NCBI GenBank assembly: GCA_001804815.1 | Contig: MHBI01000027.1 | Location: forward strand, 1-34,657 | DNA length: 34,657 nt | Direction of reading: 5' to 3' | DNA from: Lentisphaerae bacterium GWF2_50_93 | Lineage (GTDB): Bacteria > Verrucomicrobiota > Lentisphaeria > Victivallales > GWF2-50-93 | In this document: positions 21,698 to 30,288 of the stretch, piece by piece | Layout: each line of letters begins with the position of its first letter | Numbering within the stretch: position 1 is the first letter of the stretch | The notes under the pieces: generated by a model | Databases searched by the model: none | The model's input: the letters and a program-made list of their open reading frames with translations, nothing else | Told to the model about the DNA's origin: nothing | Position numbers and translations under genes: made by a program

Positions 21698-23077
21698 ATG
21701 AAGAAGTCAAATCTGAAATACTGGCGATGCTTGATACTGATGACAGTACTGGTCTCAATTTCCCTGTCCGGCTGCTACGGCCTCACAACCAAGAGTGAAC
21801 GGCAGGCGCGGAGCGATTTCGGGACGCTGTCCAAAATCTACCGTCCTGACGGCAATAAAGCCGCCCTTCCAGTCCTCGACAGCAATTCAACGCTGGCCGT
21901 ATTGCTTACTTACGCCATGCTCAACCAGCCGCGTGTCGAAGCGGCTTATTACGAATATGCGGCATCTGTCGAGAAGATCACCCTGGAAAGGTCCCTGTCC
22001 GATCCCAAGTTTACATTCCAGATGGACATTACAAACGTGATCAACTCCATAATGCCAGGGCTGATGCTTGATGTCCCCTGGCCGACAAAGCTCAGCACCA
22101 AGGCGGACATCGCCTCTGCCGAAAGCCAGGCTCGGTATTACGCCTTTGAAAGCGCGGTGCTCCAGACGGCTTTCGATGTCAAGCGCCCCTATTATCAGCT
22201 TCACTTTCTCGATGAGCGCATCCGCATCAACTGCAAGATGCTGGAGTTGATGAACAATCTGGAGAAAATCGCCCGTGCTTTGAATGAATCAGGGAAGGTT
22301 ACATTGCAGGATGTGCTCAGGGCGCAGATCGAACAGGAACGGCTGAAAACTGAAATTGCCAACCTTGAGGATTCGCGCAATCCGCTCATGGCCAAACTCA
22401 AGACCGCCTTAGGAATGTCCGTCGACCAGCCGAACCCGCCTGTTCCGGCGCAGTTCGAATCAACACCTCTTGACATGAGTTCCGAGCAGCTTCTGGCGAC
22501 AGCCTTGGCGCACAATCCGCAACTAAAATCGATGGAGGCCGAAGTTCATGCAGCTGAAGAGGGAATCAAACTTGCCCGCTTGAGCAGGTTTCCGGATTTC
22601 ACTGTAGGAGTAGAGGGTGATGTGAAGGCCAATCCTATTATGGTGAGACCCAAGTTTGAAATGACGCTGCCCATCTGGATGGACAAGATTGCGGCGGAAA
22701 TCGCTGCTGCCCAGGCACGCAAACAGGCGGCTTCGGCCAGATTATCCGCAGAGCAGATCCAACTGGTGGTGGAATTCGCCGACAAATCGTATATGTACCG
22801 CGAGTCCAAACGCAATCTCCAGCTTCTCACAGGCAAGCTGCTGTCCAAGGCACAGATGTCCCTGGACGTTGCCCGCGCAGCCTATTCCTCAGCTCAAATC
22901 GATTTCATAAACCTTCTGGAGGCGGAACGCACATTGCTCCAGTTCCAAATTGTCGAAGTTGAAGCCCGCACCCAATGCGAACTGACTCTGGCCGAACTCA
23001 GCCTAATAATCCTGGGAACACCGCCGGATAACGCGCCGCTGCCGGCCCCTCCTTCAACAGACATCAAGCCAAAATAG
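21698..23077 (+). CDS. TolC-family outer-membrane efflux lipoprotein 2 (CusC/CzcC-like)
   Basis: 459 aa. The lipoprotein signal has Ser-Leu-Ser-Gly-Cys (C26). The outer-membrane efflux fold appears as two helical repeats: LTYAMLNQPRVEAAYYEYAA with ITLERSLSDPKFTFQ first, ALAHNPQLKSMEAEVHAAEE with IKLARLSRFPDFTVGVEGDV second, and QAKKQ/Ala-rich coils between. It lies 16 bases before the CusB-like gene and two genes before CusA, so it is the likely dedicated outer-membrane channel of this tripartite Cu/Ag exporter. It is only distantly similar to the TolC protein at 15199. Confidence 0.92.
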   Translation: MKKSNLKYWRCLILMTVLVSISLSGCYGLTTKSERQARSDFGTLSKIYRPDGNKAALPVLDSNSTLAVLLTYAMLNQPRVEAAYYEYAASVEKITLERSLSDPKFTFQMDITNVINSIMPGLMLDVPWPTKLSTKADIASAESQARYYAFESAVLQTAFDVKRPYYQLHFLDERIRINCKMLELMNNLEKIARALNESGKVTLQDVLRAQIEQERLKTEIANLEDSRNPLMAKLKTALGMSVDQPNPPVPAQFESTPLDMSSEQLLATALAHNPQLKSMEAEVHAAEEGIKLARLSRFPDFTVGVEGDVKANPIMVRPKFEMTLPIWMDKIAAEIAAAQARKQAASARLSAEQIQLVVEFADKSYMYRESKRNLQLLTGKLLSKAQMSLDVARAAYSSAQIDFINLLEAERTLLQFQIVEVEARTQCELTLAELSLIILGTPPDNAPLPAPPSTDIKPK

Positions 23078-23093
23078 AGGACTCAATACAACT

Positions 23094-25004
23094 ATGAAAA
23101 CAAAAACTAAAGCAGCGATATCAATCACGGTCATTGCATTGGCGACGATTGCTGCCGCCATCTTTTTTCTGAACCCGTCCGCCCATGACCACGGAGATGC
23201 GGCAACGTCGAAATCCGAACAGCTCTACACCTGCGGCATGCACCCCCAGGTGATCCAGGACAAGCCTGGCAATTGTCCCATATGCGGAATGAAACTGACC
23301 CCGGTCCGCAAGCAGGCCGGTGCGGATACCGGAGCAAGGGAACGGAAGGTGAAATACTACAAGTCCACCATGAACCCCGGCGAAGTGCGCCAGACGCCTG
23401 GCAAGGACAGCATGGGCATGGACATGGTTCCGGTGTATGACAGCGGGGCGGCTGACGAATCGTCCTCCATCACAATTGATCCCGTGACCATCCAGAATAT
23501 GAACATCCGGACCACCGAAGTCGTCCGCGGCCCATTGAGGCGGACCATCCGCACGGTGGCGGTTATCGACTATAACGAACATTTCCTGGTTGATGTGACC
23601 ACCAAGGTCAAGGGCTGGATTGAAAAACTGTACGTGAACGCCACCGGCCAGCAGGTGCACCGGGGAGATCCTCTGTTCGAACTCTACTCGCCGGAACTTT
23701 ACAGCGCAGAAGTCGAGTATCTCATAGCCACCGGTTCATCCGCCAGCACCCTGCAGGACGGAGTCGATTTAAAATCCAGCGCCCTCACCAAGCTGAAATA
23801 CTTCGATATCTCAGACGAGCAGATTGCCGAACTTGATAAAACGCGCCAGGTCAAGAAAACCCTGCGCATCCTTTCAACAAGCGACGGATTCGTCATTGAA
23901 AAATTGGTTGTCGAAGGGCAGATGGTTGATGCCGGCATGAAAATATACCGCCTAGCGGATCTGTCCCTGGTCTGGGTATATGCGCAGATATACGAGCAGG
24001 ATCTCGCCTACGTAAAACTGGGGCAGGAAGCAGTCATGACGCTTTCCTTCCTGCCAGACCGCCAGTTCCATGGCCGTGTAACCTACATCTATCCGAACGT
24101 GGATGAGAAGACCCGTACCGCCCGTGTGCGCATGGAATTCCATAACCCCGGATACTTCCTCAAGCCAGGCATGTTCGCTTCGGTCTCCGTCTCCTCCGAA
24201 CTGGATCCTTCTGCAATTCTTGTGCCTGACTCGGCCATTCTCCGCAGCGGCGAGAAGAATACTGTTTTTGTGGCCCTTGAAGGCGGACGTTTCGCCCCAC
24301 GCACGGTAACACTTGGCCCCCAGGCGGAGAACGATCAATATCAAGTCCTCAGCGGTCTTGACAAAGGTGAAAAAGTCGTCACATCGGGCCAGTTCATGCT
24401 TGATTCAGAAAGCCAATTGCGCGAGGCCATCCAGAAAATGACCACGCCCGAAAAAGCTGCACCTTCAACGGCCCCTGAAGCTGGTCAAAAAAACACCGCA
24501 GCGACAACGCAGGCGGAAGCGGAAAAGCTGGTCTACATCTGCCCCATGCCGGAACATGCCATGATCCATTACGACCATTCCGGCAAGTGCCCTATCTGCG
24601 GGATGACGATGATGCCGGTTCTGCCCTCGGCTCTGCACGATCTCCAGCTGCCCGGCAAATTGCTCTACTATACCTGCCCCATGCCGGAACACGCAGATGT
24701 GCACATGGACAAGCCTGGCAATTGTCCGAAATGCGGCATGACGCTCATACCGGTTCTGGAAGAACCGAAGAAAGCGCCTCTTGAACCGGCCAAAGGCTCC
24801 GAAGCAATACCTGAAAAGCTCTATGTCTGTCCGATGGCCGAACACGCAGATGTTGTTTCCGACAAACCGGGCAAGTGTCCGAAATGCGAGATGACCCTGG
24901 TGGAGACAAGCAAAGTCCCGCACGGCAAAGATGCTGAAAAAAACTGGCATAGGCTGCATCCGGCCCCCGTTTCAAACCAGGACGCACCACAACACCAACA
25001 CTAA
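23094..25004 (+). CDS. cusB: CusB-like periplasmic adaptor with five metal-binding modules
   Basis: 636 aa, about 200 more than E. coli CusB. An N-terminal membrane anchor (8-26) is followed by HDHGD and an HMBD at 44-71 (YTCGMHPQVIQDKPGNCPIC, GM). A Cys-free CusB-type module lies at 88-115 (YYKSTMNPGEVRQTPGKDSM, GMDMVPVY) with the Met ligands of CusB. The adaptor core follows (barrel-sandwich IEKLYVNATGQQVHRGDPLF, VVTSGQFMLDSESQLREA end). Three more HMBDs lie at 481-510, 526-555 and 577-604, each CPM(P/A)EHA...CP(I/K)C. The end is His-Gln-His. It links CusA to the outer-membrane channel and passes Cu(I)/Ag(I) to it. The triple C-terminal HMBD tail is unusual. The last module has Glu for Gly in the CPKCGM motif. 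Confidence 0.95.
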   Translation: MKTKTKAAISITVIALATIAAAIFFLNPSAHDHGDAATSKSEQLYTCGMHPQVIQDKPGNCPICGMKLTPVRKQAGADTGARERKVKYYKSTMNPGEVRQTPGKDSMGMDMVPVYDSGAADESSSITIDPVTIQNMNIRTTEVVRGPLRRTIRTVAVIDYNEHFLVDVTTKVKGWIEKLYVNATGQQVHRGDPLFELYSPELYSAEVEYLIATGSSASTLQDGVDLKSSALTKLKYFDISDEQIAELDKTRQVKKTLRILSTSDGFVIEKLVVEGQMVDAGMKIYRLADLSLVWVYAQIYEQDLAYVKLGQEAVMTLSFLPDRQFHGRVTYIYPNVDEKTRTARVRMEFHNPGYFLKPGMFASVSVSSELDPSAILVPDSAILRSGEKNTVFVALEGGRFAPRTVTLGPQAENDQYQVLSGLDKGEKVVTSGQFMLDSESQLREAIQKMTTPEKAAPSTAPEAGQKNTAATTQAEAEKLVYICPMPEHAMIHYDHSGKCPICGMTMMPVLPSALHDLQLPGKLLYYTCPMPEHADVHMDKPGNCPKCGMTLIPVLEEPKKAPLEPAKGSEAIPEKLYVCPMAEHADVVSDKPGKCPKCEMTLVETSKVPHGKDAEKNWHRLHPAPVSNQDAPQHQH

Positions 25005-25024
25005 GACGAACAGGAAATGATCTC

Positions 25025-28000
25025 ATGCTAAAGGGAATAATTGATTTTTCGCTGAAGAACAAATTCATTGTTCTCCTGGTCACTGTGGCGCTGGTGCTCA
25101 GCGGACTTTATGCTGTAAAGAATATTCCTCTCGACGCCATCCCCGACCTTTCGGACACGCAGGTCATCATCTACACGGAATATCCCGGACAGGCACCGCA
25201 GATAATCCAGGACCAGGTAACCTATCCCATCACCGCCAAGATGCTTTCCGTACCCTACAAGAAGGTGGTGCGCGGCTACTCGTTCTACGGCTACTCCTTC
25301 GTATATGTCATTTTTGAAGACGGCACGGATCCCTACTGGGCGCGCAGCCGGGTGCTTGAATATCTGAGCCAGCTCAGCAGCCAGCTGCCCAAAGGGGTGA
25401 CTCCATCGCTTGGTCCGGATGCCACAGGCGTGGGCTGGGCCTTCATGTATACGATCAACTCGAAACAGCGCGATCTCTGGGAGCTCCGTTCCATGCAGGA
25501 CTGGTATCTGAGATACCAGCTCACCGCAGTGGACGGCGTGTCGGAAGTAGCTTCCATCGGCGGCTTCCAGAAGCAGTACCAGGTGACGGTGGATCCTGTG
25601 AAACTGCGCGCCTACAACCTGCCTTTGTCGGATGTGAGCAAAGCCATTGAGATGAGCAACGGCGAAGTAGGCGGACGCTCCATTGAATTGGCCGAGAAGG
25701 AATACATCGTGAGGGTCAAGGGCTATATACAGGACGTGGAGGCTCTCCGCAAAGTCGCCGTGGGTGTAGGTTCCAATGGCGTACCGATTTTAATGCGCGA
25801 CGTGGCTACCGTGCAGCTCGGACCGGAGATGCGCCGTGGCATTGCAGAACTCAACGGCGAAGGCGAAACCGTCGGAGGGATCGTCGTCATCCGCTACGGC
25901 GCCAACGCGCGCCAGGTCATCATGGATGTGAAGAAGCGTCTGGACGAGGCCATGAAAGGACTGCCTCCGGATGTGACCTATACGATCGCATATGATCGCA
26001 GCGCCCTGATAGATCGCGCCGTCCGGACGCTCGAAGAAAAGCTCATTGAGGAAAGTATCGTGGTGGCACTGGTCTGCATCGCCTTCCTTATGCATCTGCG
26101 AAGTGCGATGGTTGCCATTCTGATCCTGCCCATCGCCGTGCTCATGTCCTTCCTCGTCATGTTTGGACAGGGGATCAGTTCCAACATCATGTCGCTGGGA
26201 GGCATCGCCATAGCAATTGGCGCAATGGTGGACGCTGTAATCATCATGATCGAGAACGCCCATAAACATATGGAACACGACGCGGGGAAAAAACCGCACT
26301 GGGAGATCATCCGGGACGCTTCCATCGAGGTCGGCCCGACGCTCTTTTATTCGCTATTGGTAATCACTGTGTCTTTTATCCCGGTCTTTACTTTGCAGGC
26401 GCAGGAAGGGCGCTTGTTCAAACCGCTGGCTTTCACGAAGACCTACTCGATGGCGGCGGCGGCGCTGCTCTCAATCACACTGGCACCTATCCTCATGGGA
26501 TTCTTCATACGCGGCAAAATCCCGCCTGAGGAAAAGAACCCCATCAACCGCTTCCTCATCTGGGTGTATCACCCGCTGATTGATTTGGTCATCAGATGGC
26601 GCTGGATAGTCATTTTCAGCGCAGCAGCCATCGTCCTCTGGGTTTTCTTTCCTTCGAACATGCTTGCCGCGCGCCTGCTGCCCGACGGCAAGGTCAAGGA
26701 ATTGGCGTTCAAGGCTGGAAAGTTCTTCCCGTACCAGAACATCGGATCGGAGTTCATGCCGCCTCTCTACGAAGGCGACCTGCTCTACATGCCGACAACC
26801 TTCCCGGGAATCTCCTCTACCAAGGCTCGCGAACTCATCCAGCAGACCGATAAGATTATCAGATCCTTCCCGGAAGTGCAAAACGTCTTTGGCAAGGTCG
26901 GCCGTGCCGAAACCGCCACCGATCCTGCGCCTTTCGACATGATCGAAACAACAATCATGCTCAAGGATGAGAAGGAATGGCCGGAAGCGGACATCAAGGA
27001 TGAGACCGGCAAGGTCATTGCACACAGGCAGCGAACACCCGACGAACTGATGGATGCACTCAACGGCGCCATCCAGTTCCCAGGCCTGACCAACGCCTGG
27101 ACGATGCCCATCAAGACGCGAATTGACATGCTTTCCACAGGTATAAAGACTCCGATAGGCATCAAGGTCGCAGGTCCAAATCTGGCTGAACTTGATAGGA
27201 TCGGCTCCGAGATTGAAGCAGTTGTAAAACAGGTTCCAGGCACGGCAAGCGCATACTCCGAGCGAGTTGTCGGCGGCCGCTATCTGGAGTTTGACATCAA
27301 CCGCGATGAAATTGCCCGGTATGGTCTCACGCTGGGCGAAGTGCAGGAGGTTTTATCCGTAGCGCTGGGAGGCATGCCCATCACCACTACCGTTGAGGGT
27401 CTGGAACGCTACACCATAAATCTCCGCTACGAGCGCGATTATCGCCAAGATTTTCAAGCCCTGCGTGACTTGGTAGTACCCACGCCCACCGGCGCACAGG
27501 TGCCGCTGGGCCAGCTGGCGACAATCAAGGTAGTCAACGCTGCAATGGGCATCAAGAGCGAAACCGCAGTACCTAACGCCTGGATCTACGTGGACGTGAA
27601 AGGAATTGACATCGGCACCTACGTCCAGATGGCCATGCGCGCCGTCAACGAAGGTGTCGCCAAAGGCAACATCAAGCTTCCTCAGGGTTACAACATCTTC
27701 TGGAGCGGCCAGTATGAATACATGCTGCGCGCACAGCAGCGTATGATGATCGTGGTGCCGCTGACACTTATCATAATCATTCTAATAATCTATCTCAATA
27801 CACGCTCGTTCATTAAAACATCCATTGTCATGCTGGCCGTGCCCTTCTCGCTGGTGGGGGCGTTCGCAGCCGTCCACTGGATGGACTATAACATGAGCGT
27901 CGCCGTCTGGGTAGGCATAATTGCGCTGGCAGGCTTGGATGCGGAGACCGGAGTTGTCATGCTCCTCTATCTCGACCTTGCCTACGAGCAATGGATCAAG

Positions 28001-28363
28001 ATAGGCAAGATGCGCAATCTCTCCGACCTTCGCGATGCCATTTACCATGGAGCTGTCAAACGTGTCCGCCCGAAAGCCATGACCGCAAGCGTCATCATCG
28101 CCGGCCTTATGCCGATCATGTGGAGCCACGGCGCCGGTGCAGACGTGATGAAACGCATTGCCTTGCCCATGATAGGTGGTGTCATGACCTCCACGATCAT
28201 GGAGCTCATGGTATATCCCGCCATCTTCTACATCTGGCGGTCAAGATGCCTGAGGCAGGGAAAAGACGGCAAAGCCGAAACCTCCACAGAGGAATTGACA
28301 GGAAATAAGCACACAGCTGGAGGAGAGGGAGCGACAGGAGCACCAGTCCAAATCCCCAGATAA
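25025..28363 (+). CDS. cusA: CusA-type Cu(I)/Ag(I) RND efflux pump
   Basis: 1112 aa with the RND pattern: an N-terminal helix, large periplasmic loop, helices 2-6, second loop, helices 8-12. GGIAIAIGAMVDAVIIMIEN contains the proton-relay Asp (D403) of the HME subfamily. Met residues M589 (DLLYMPT), M639 (FDMIETT) and M702 (RIDMLSTG) match, by motif and spacing, the three-Met copper site of E. coli CusA (M573, M623, M672). This supports Cu(I)/Ag(I) rather than Zn/Co/Ni transport. It uses proton influx to pull metal from periplasm or cytosol and out through CusB and TolC. It starts 20 bases after cusB and ends the operon. The last about 40 residues are a polar tail. Confidence 0.97.
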   Translation: MLKGIIDFSLKNKFIVLLVTVALVLSGLYAVKNIPLDAIPDLSDTQVIIYTEYPGQAPQIIQDQVTYPITAKMLSVPYKKVVRGYSFYGYSFVYVIFEDGTDPYWARSRVLEYLSQLSSQLPKGVTPSLGPDATGVGWAFMYTINSKQRDLWELRSMQDWYLRYQLTAVDGVSEVASIGGFQKQYQVTVDPVKLRAYNLPLSDVSKAIEMSNGEVGGRSIELAEKEYIVRVKGYIQDVEALRKVAVGVGSNGVPILMRDVATVQLGPEMRRGIAELNGEGETVGGIVVIRYGANARQVIMDVKKRLDEAMKGLPPDVTYTIAYDRSALIDRAVRTLEEKLIEESIVVALVCIAFLMHLRSAMVAILILPIAVLMSFLVMFGQGISSNIMSLGGIAIAIGAMVDAVIIMIENAHKHMEHDAGKKPHWEIIRDASIEVGPTLFYSLLVITVSFIPVFTLQAQEGRLFKPLAFTKTYSMAAAALLSITLAPILMGFFIRGKIPPEEKNPINRFLIWVYHPLIDLVIRWRWIVIFSAAAIVLWVFFPSNMLAARLLPDGKVKELAFKAGKFFPYQNIGSEFMPPLYEGDLLYMPTTFPGISSTKARELIQQTDKIIRSFPEVQNVFGKVGRAETATDPAPFDMIETTIMLKDEKEWPEADIKDETGKVIAHRQRTPDELMDALNGAIQFPGLTNAWTMPIKTRIDMLSTGIKTPIGIKVAGPNLAELDRIGSEIEAVVKQVPGTASAYSERVVGGRYLEFDINRDEIARYGLTLGEVQEVLSVALGGMPITTTVEGLERYTINLRYERDYRQDFQALRDLVVPTPTGAQVPLGQLATIKVVNAAMGIKSETAVPNAWIYVDVKGIDIGTYVQMAMRAVNEGVAKGNIKLPQGYNIFWSGQYEYMLRAQQRMMIVVPLTLIIIILIIYLNTRSFIKTSIVMLAVPFSLVGAFAAVHWMDYNMSVAVWVGIIALAGLDAETGVVMLLYLDLAYEQWIKIGKMRNLSDLRDAIYHGAVKRVRPKAMTASVIIAGLMPIMWSHGAGADVMKRIALPMIGGVMTSTIMELMVYPAIFYIWRSRCLRQGKDGKAETSTEELTGNKHTAGGEGATGAPVQIPR

Positions 28364-28446
28364 GGAAGTATAGCCTTCAGCTTGTATATGAACTTAAGGC
28401 CAGATATTTTAAAATTTATAACATTCATTAAAAAATCAAGCATAGA

Positions 28447-29922
28447 TCAGGAAACCGGATTGATAACCGTCCTGTCAAATCCCTTTTCGCAGTGGCGGAC
28501 GACACATTCGAACTTCTTCATCGCCATTAGCTCGTGCTCTTTAACTTTGTATTCTTCGACTTTCTGATAATTTGAGTTGCCCCTTCCTCCAGAATATCCA
28601 TAGCTTCTTTTCCAGTATTCGCGCTTTCCGATTATATCCGCCGCAAGCCTTGCCGCCTTTGGATCGGCAAGGGTAAAATAGATCTGGTTGCTGAGGTTGA
28701 GCAGCAAAACCTCCGTCTTCTTTTCATCAAGAATCGGATAATAGCTTGTCGTGCTCTGGGCGGCAAAGATCACCGTTCCTTTCGCCTCCCGTATCTTGTC
28801 AATAACCTTGTAGTCCGCAAATCCGTCATCGGTGGCAGTAACTATCCCCTGAGCTTCGTCCGCCCAGAATATCAGCAAATTGGCGTTTTTCCTGTACTCC
28901 TGGCTCATGTCGAAGCGTCTGAGACAGTGGACATAGAAAAGAAGTTTCATGAACGTATTCACATATCTGCGTTCAACTTGGTATTTCTGGGGCATAGACA
29001 CGATAAATATCATACCGTTGTCGAGTCCCGAGAAATCAACCGAGCCCTCATCACAGCAGAAGATTTCCGAAATGTCCGGGTTCGTGAAGTACTGCAGATA
29101 GTTGAAGATCGTTGACATGACTCCGCCCAGCTGCTCATTTGGCTGGTTCAGGAATTTGTCGCCGAAATGCTTCATCAGTATAAGCTTTATCCTGAGTTCA
29201 GGGATGCTGTTGACATAGTCCGTCAGCAGACCATCGAGTTCTTCACCAAGGGAGCTTACTGCTTCCTTAAGCTTTTCCTTGTCGGTAAGCAGATCGTAGA
29301 CATTTTCAAGCGTCACTGGATACTGCATGACCTCAAGAAGTTCCATGGCTTTTTCGATATGGATCTGCGCCTGTGTCCTGAAGAAGCCCTTATCTCCAGA
29401 CTGTCCAAGGCTCGAAGCTGTGTCAACTACTATCTTTGCATACGTGCTCCACGGAACCCCCGGGTAGCTCAAAAGGTTGAACTTGGCCTTCGGCTCCCAG
29501 TCCGGAGGCGCGTAATCAGGCCTGACTTGGAAACAGACTATCCTGTCTTCCGCATCATATTTTTCTGCAATTTCAGAGACAATCTCATGAAAAGAGCCTT
29601 TCTCGTCAACTGCAATTCCTCCCCAGTCCGGACAGTTTTTGAACACCTGGTGCATCAATGTCTTGATCGCACCAACCGTCTTCCCTGAACCTGTCCTGCC
29701 GGTTATCGACCATCCCCTGCAGAAGTCATTCATGTCCCATGTGAACTTTCCAATCGAAGCGACAGTCTGGCCGTCTTTCGCATATTCGGATCCCAGTGAC
29801 TTTCGGCCTCGAAGTAAAACAAAGACTCCTGCCGCAATCAGGACTGCTGATAAACAGATGGATAATTCGGCAAGGGGTAAGGCCAGAACGAATAATGAAA
29901 CGGAAATTGCAACTCTTCTCAT
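28447..29922 (-). CDS. Type IV coupling protein (VirD4/TraD-like ATPase)
   Basis: 491 aa. N-terminal hydrophobic segments lie at 4-17 and 20-37. Walker A is ITGRTGSGKT (75-82). Walker B is LLIFWADEAQG (353-356), and an IFAAQSTTSYYP sensor motif (387-391) follows, typical of TraD/TraG-type AAA proteins. It recognises the relaxase-DNA complex and feeds it to a transfer channel. No channel genes are seen, so the element is probably mobilizable rather than self-transmissible, unless more lies outside. It is transcribed toward the cus operon, ending 83 bases from cusA. AGGAA precedes its start, and that site may be masked by an RNA structure (29926-29995). Confidence 0.9.
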   Translation of the reverse strand: MRRVAISVSLFVLALPLAELSICLSAVLIAAGVFVLLRGRKSLGSEYAKDGQTVASIGKFTWDMNDFCRGWSITGRTGSGKTVGAIKTLMHQVFKNCPDWGGIAVDEKGSFHEIVSEIAEKYDAEDRIVCFQVRPDYAPPDWEPKAKFNLLSYPGVPWSTYAKIVVDTASSLGQSGDKGFFRTQAQIHIEKAMELLEVMQYPVTLENVYDLLTDKEKLKEAVSSLGEELDGLLTDYVNSIPELRIKLILMKHFGDKFLNQPNEQLGGVMSTIFNYLQYFTNPDISEIFCCDEGSVDFSGLDNGMIFIVSMPQKYQVERRYVNTFMKLLFYVHCLRRFDMSQEYRKNANLLIFWADEAQGIVTATDDGFADYKVIDKIREAKGTVIFAAQSTTSYYPILDEKKTEVLLLNLSNQIYFTLADPKAARLAADIIGKREYWKRSYGYSGGRGNSNYQKVEEYKVKEHELMAMKKFECVVRHCEKGFDRTVINPVS

Positions 29923-29925
29923 TTT

Positions 29926-29995
29926 GAGATTCCTGTCCTTCCTGACATGTCATAAAGAATCTCCTGGGGCGATCTGCCGCACTGGGAGATTCTTT
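29926..29995 (-). promoter_or_regulatory. Possible RNA switch before the coupling-protein gene
   Basis: In the minus-strand transcript, AAAGAATCTCC and GGAGATTCTTT (29985-29995 and 29954-29964) form an 11-bp stem. The second arm can also pair with AGGAATCTC (29926-29934), which contains the AGGAA ribosome site of the coupling-protein gene. The two pairings exclude each other. Formation of the stem would free the ribosome site; its disruption would allow masking. Confidence 0.45.
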
Positions 29996-29997
29996 AT

Positions 29998-30288
29998 TCA
30001 GGGTTTTATTTCAGGAGTGTTATGAAAGACCTGCCTGTCGGATGAGGGCTTTTTGAGGAGAAGCTCCCTCAAAAAACCGTAAAGCTTCCCTTCATTGTCG
30101 GGCAGGATACACATGTAGCCGCTGAAAAACACGGTTGTTGATTTTTTGCCTGCCGCCTCCGCCGTCTCCAGAAGACAGGCACCGTCAACGTCCTTCTGCC
30201 TGAAAAGGAAGGTTCCCTCATACTCCGTAAATCCGTCCGAGTCCGCGATTCCTGATATTTTTCCGTCGCCATGCCGCTGTCTGAGCAT
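29998..30288 (-). CDS. Hypothetical small protein of the mobilization operon
   Basis: ATG 30288 has AAAGGAG nine bases upstream. A TTG at 30297 is possible but less likely. The 96-residue soluble protein has mixed strands (EYEGTFLFRQKDVDG, STTVFFSGYMCILPDNEGKL) and a basic C-terminal helix (YGFLRELLLKKP). It overlaps the relaxase 3' end by 71 bases in another frame. No family recognised. Its position between relaxase and coupling protein suggests an accessory transfer role. Confidence 0.55.
   Translation of the reverse strand: MLRQRHGDGKISGIADSDGFTEYEGTFLFRQKDVDGACLLETAEAAGKKSTTVFFSGYMCILPDNEGKLYGFLRELLLKKPSSDRQVFHNTPEIKP

Noticed and set aside
24465..24959. Minus-strand His/Arg/Phe-rich frame opposite the CusB tail
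   Set aside because: It is the reverse of the repeated HMBD codons; its apparent repeats come from the real gene.
25790..26299. Minus-strand His/Asp-rich frame opposite cusA, superficially metal-binding
   Set aside because: It lies entirely inside the well-supported cusA gene, with no start signal; its His/Asp richness mirrors Met/Val/Ile codons.
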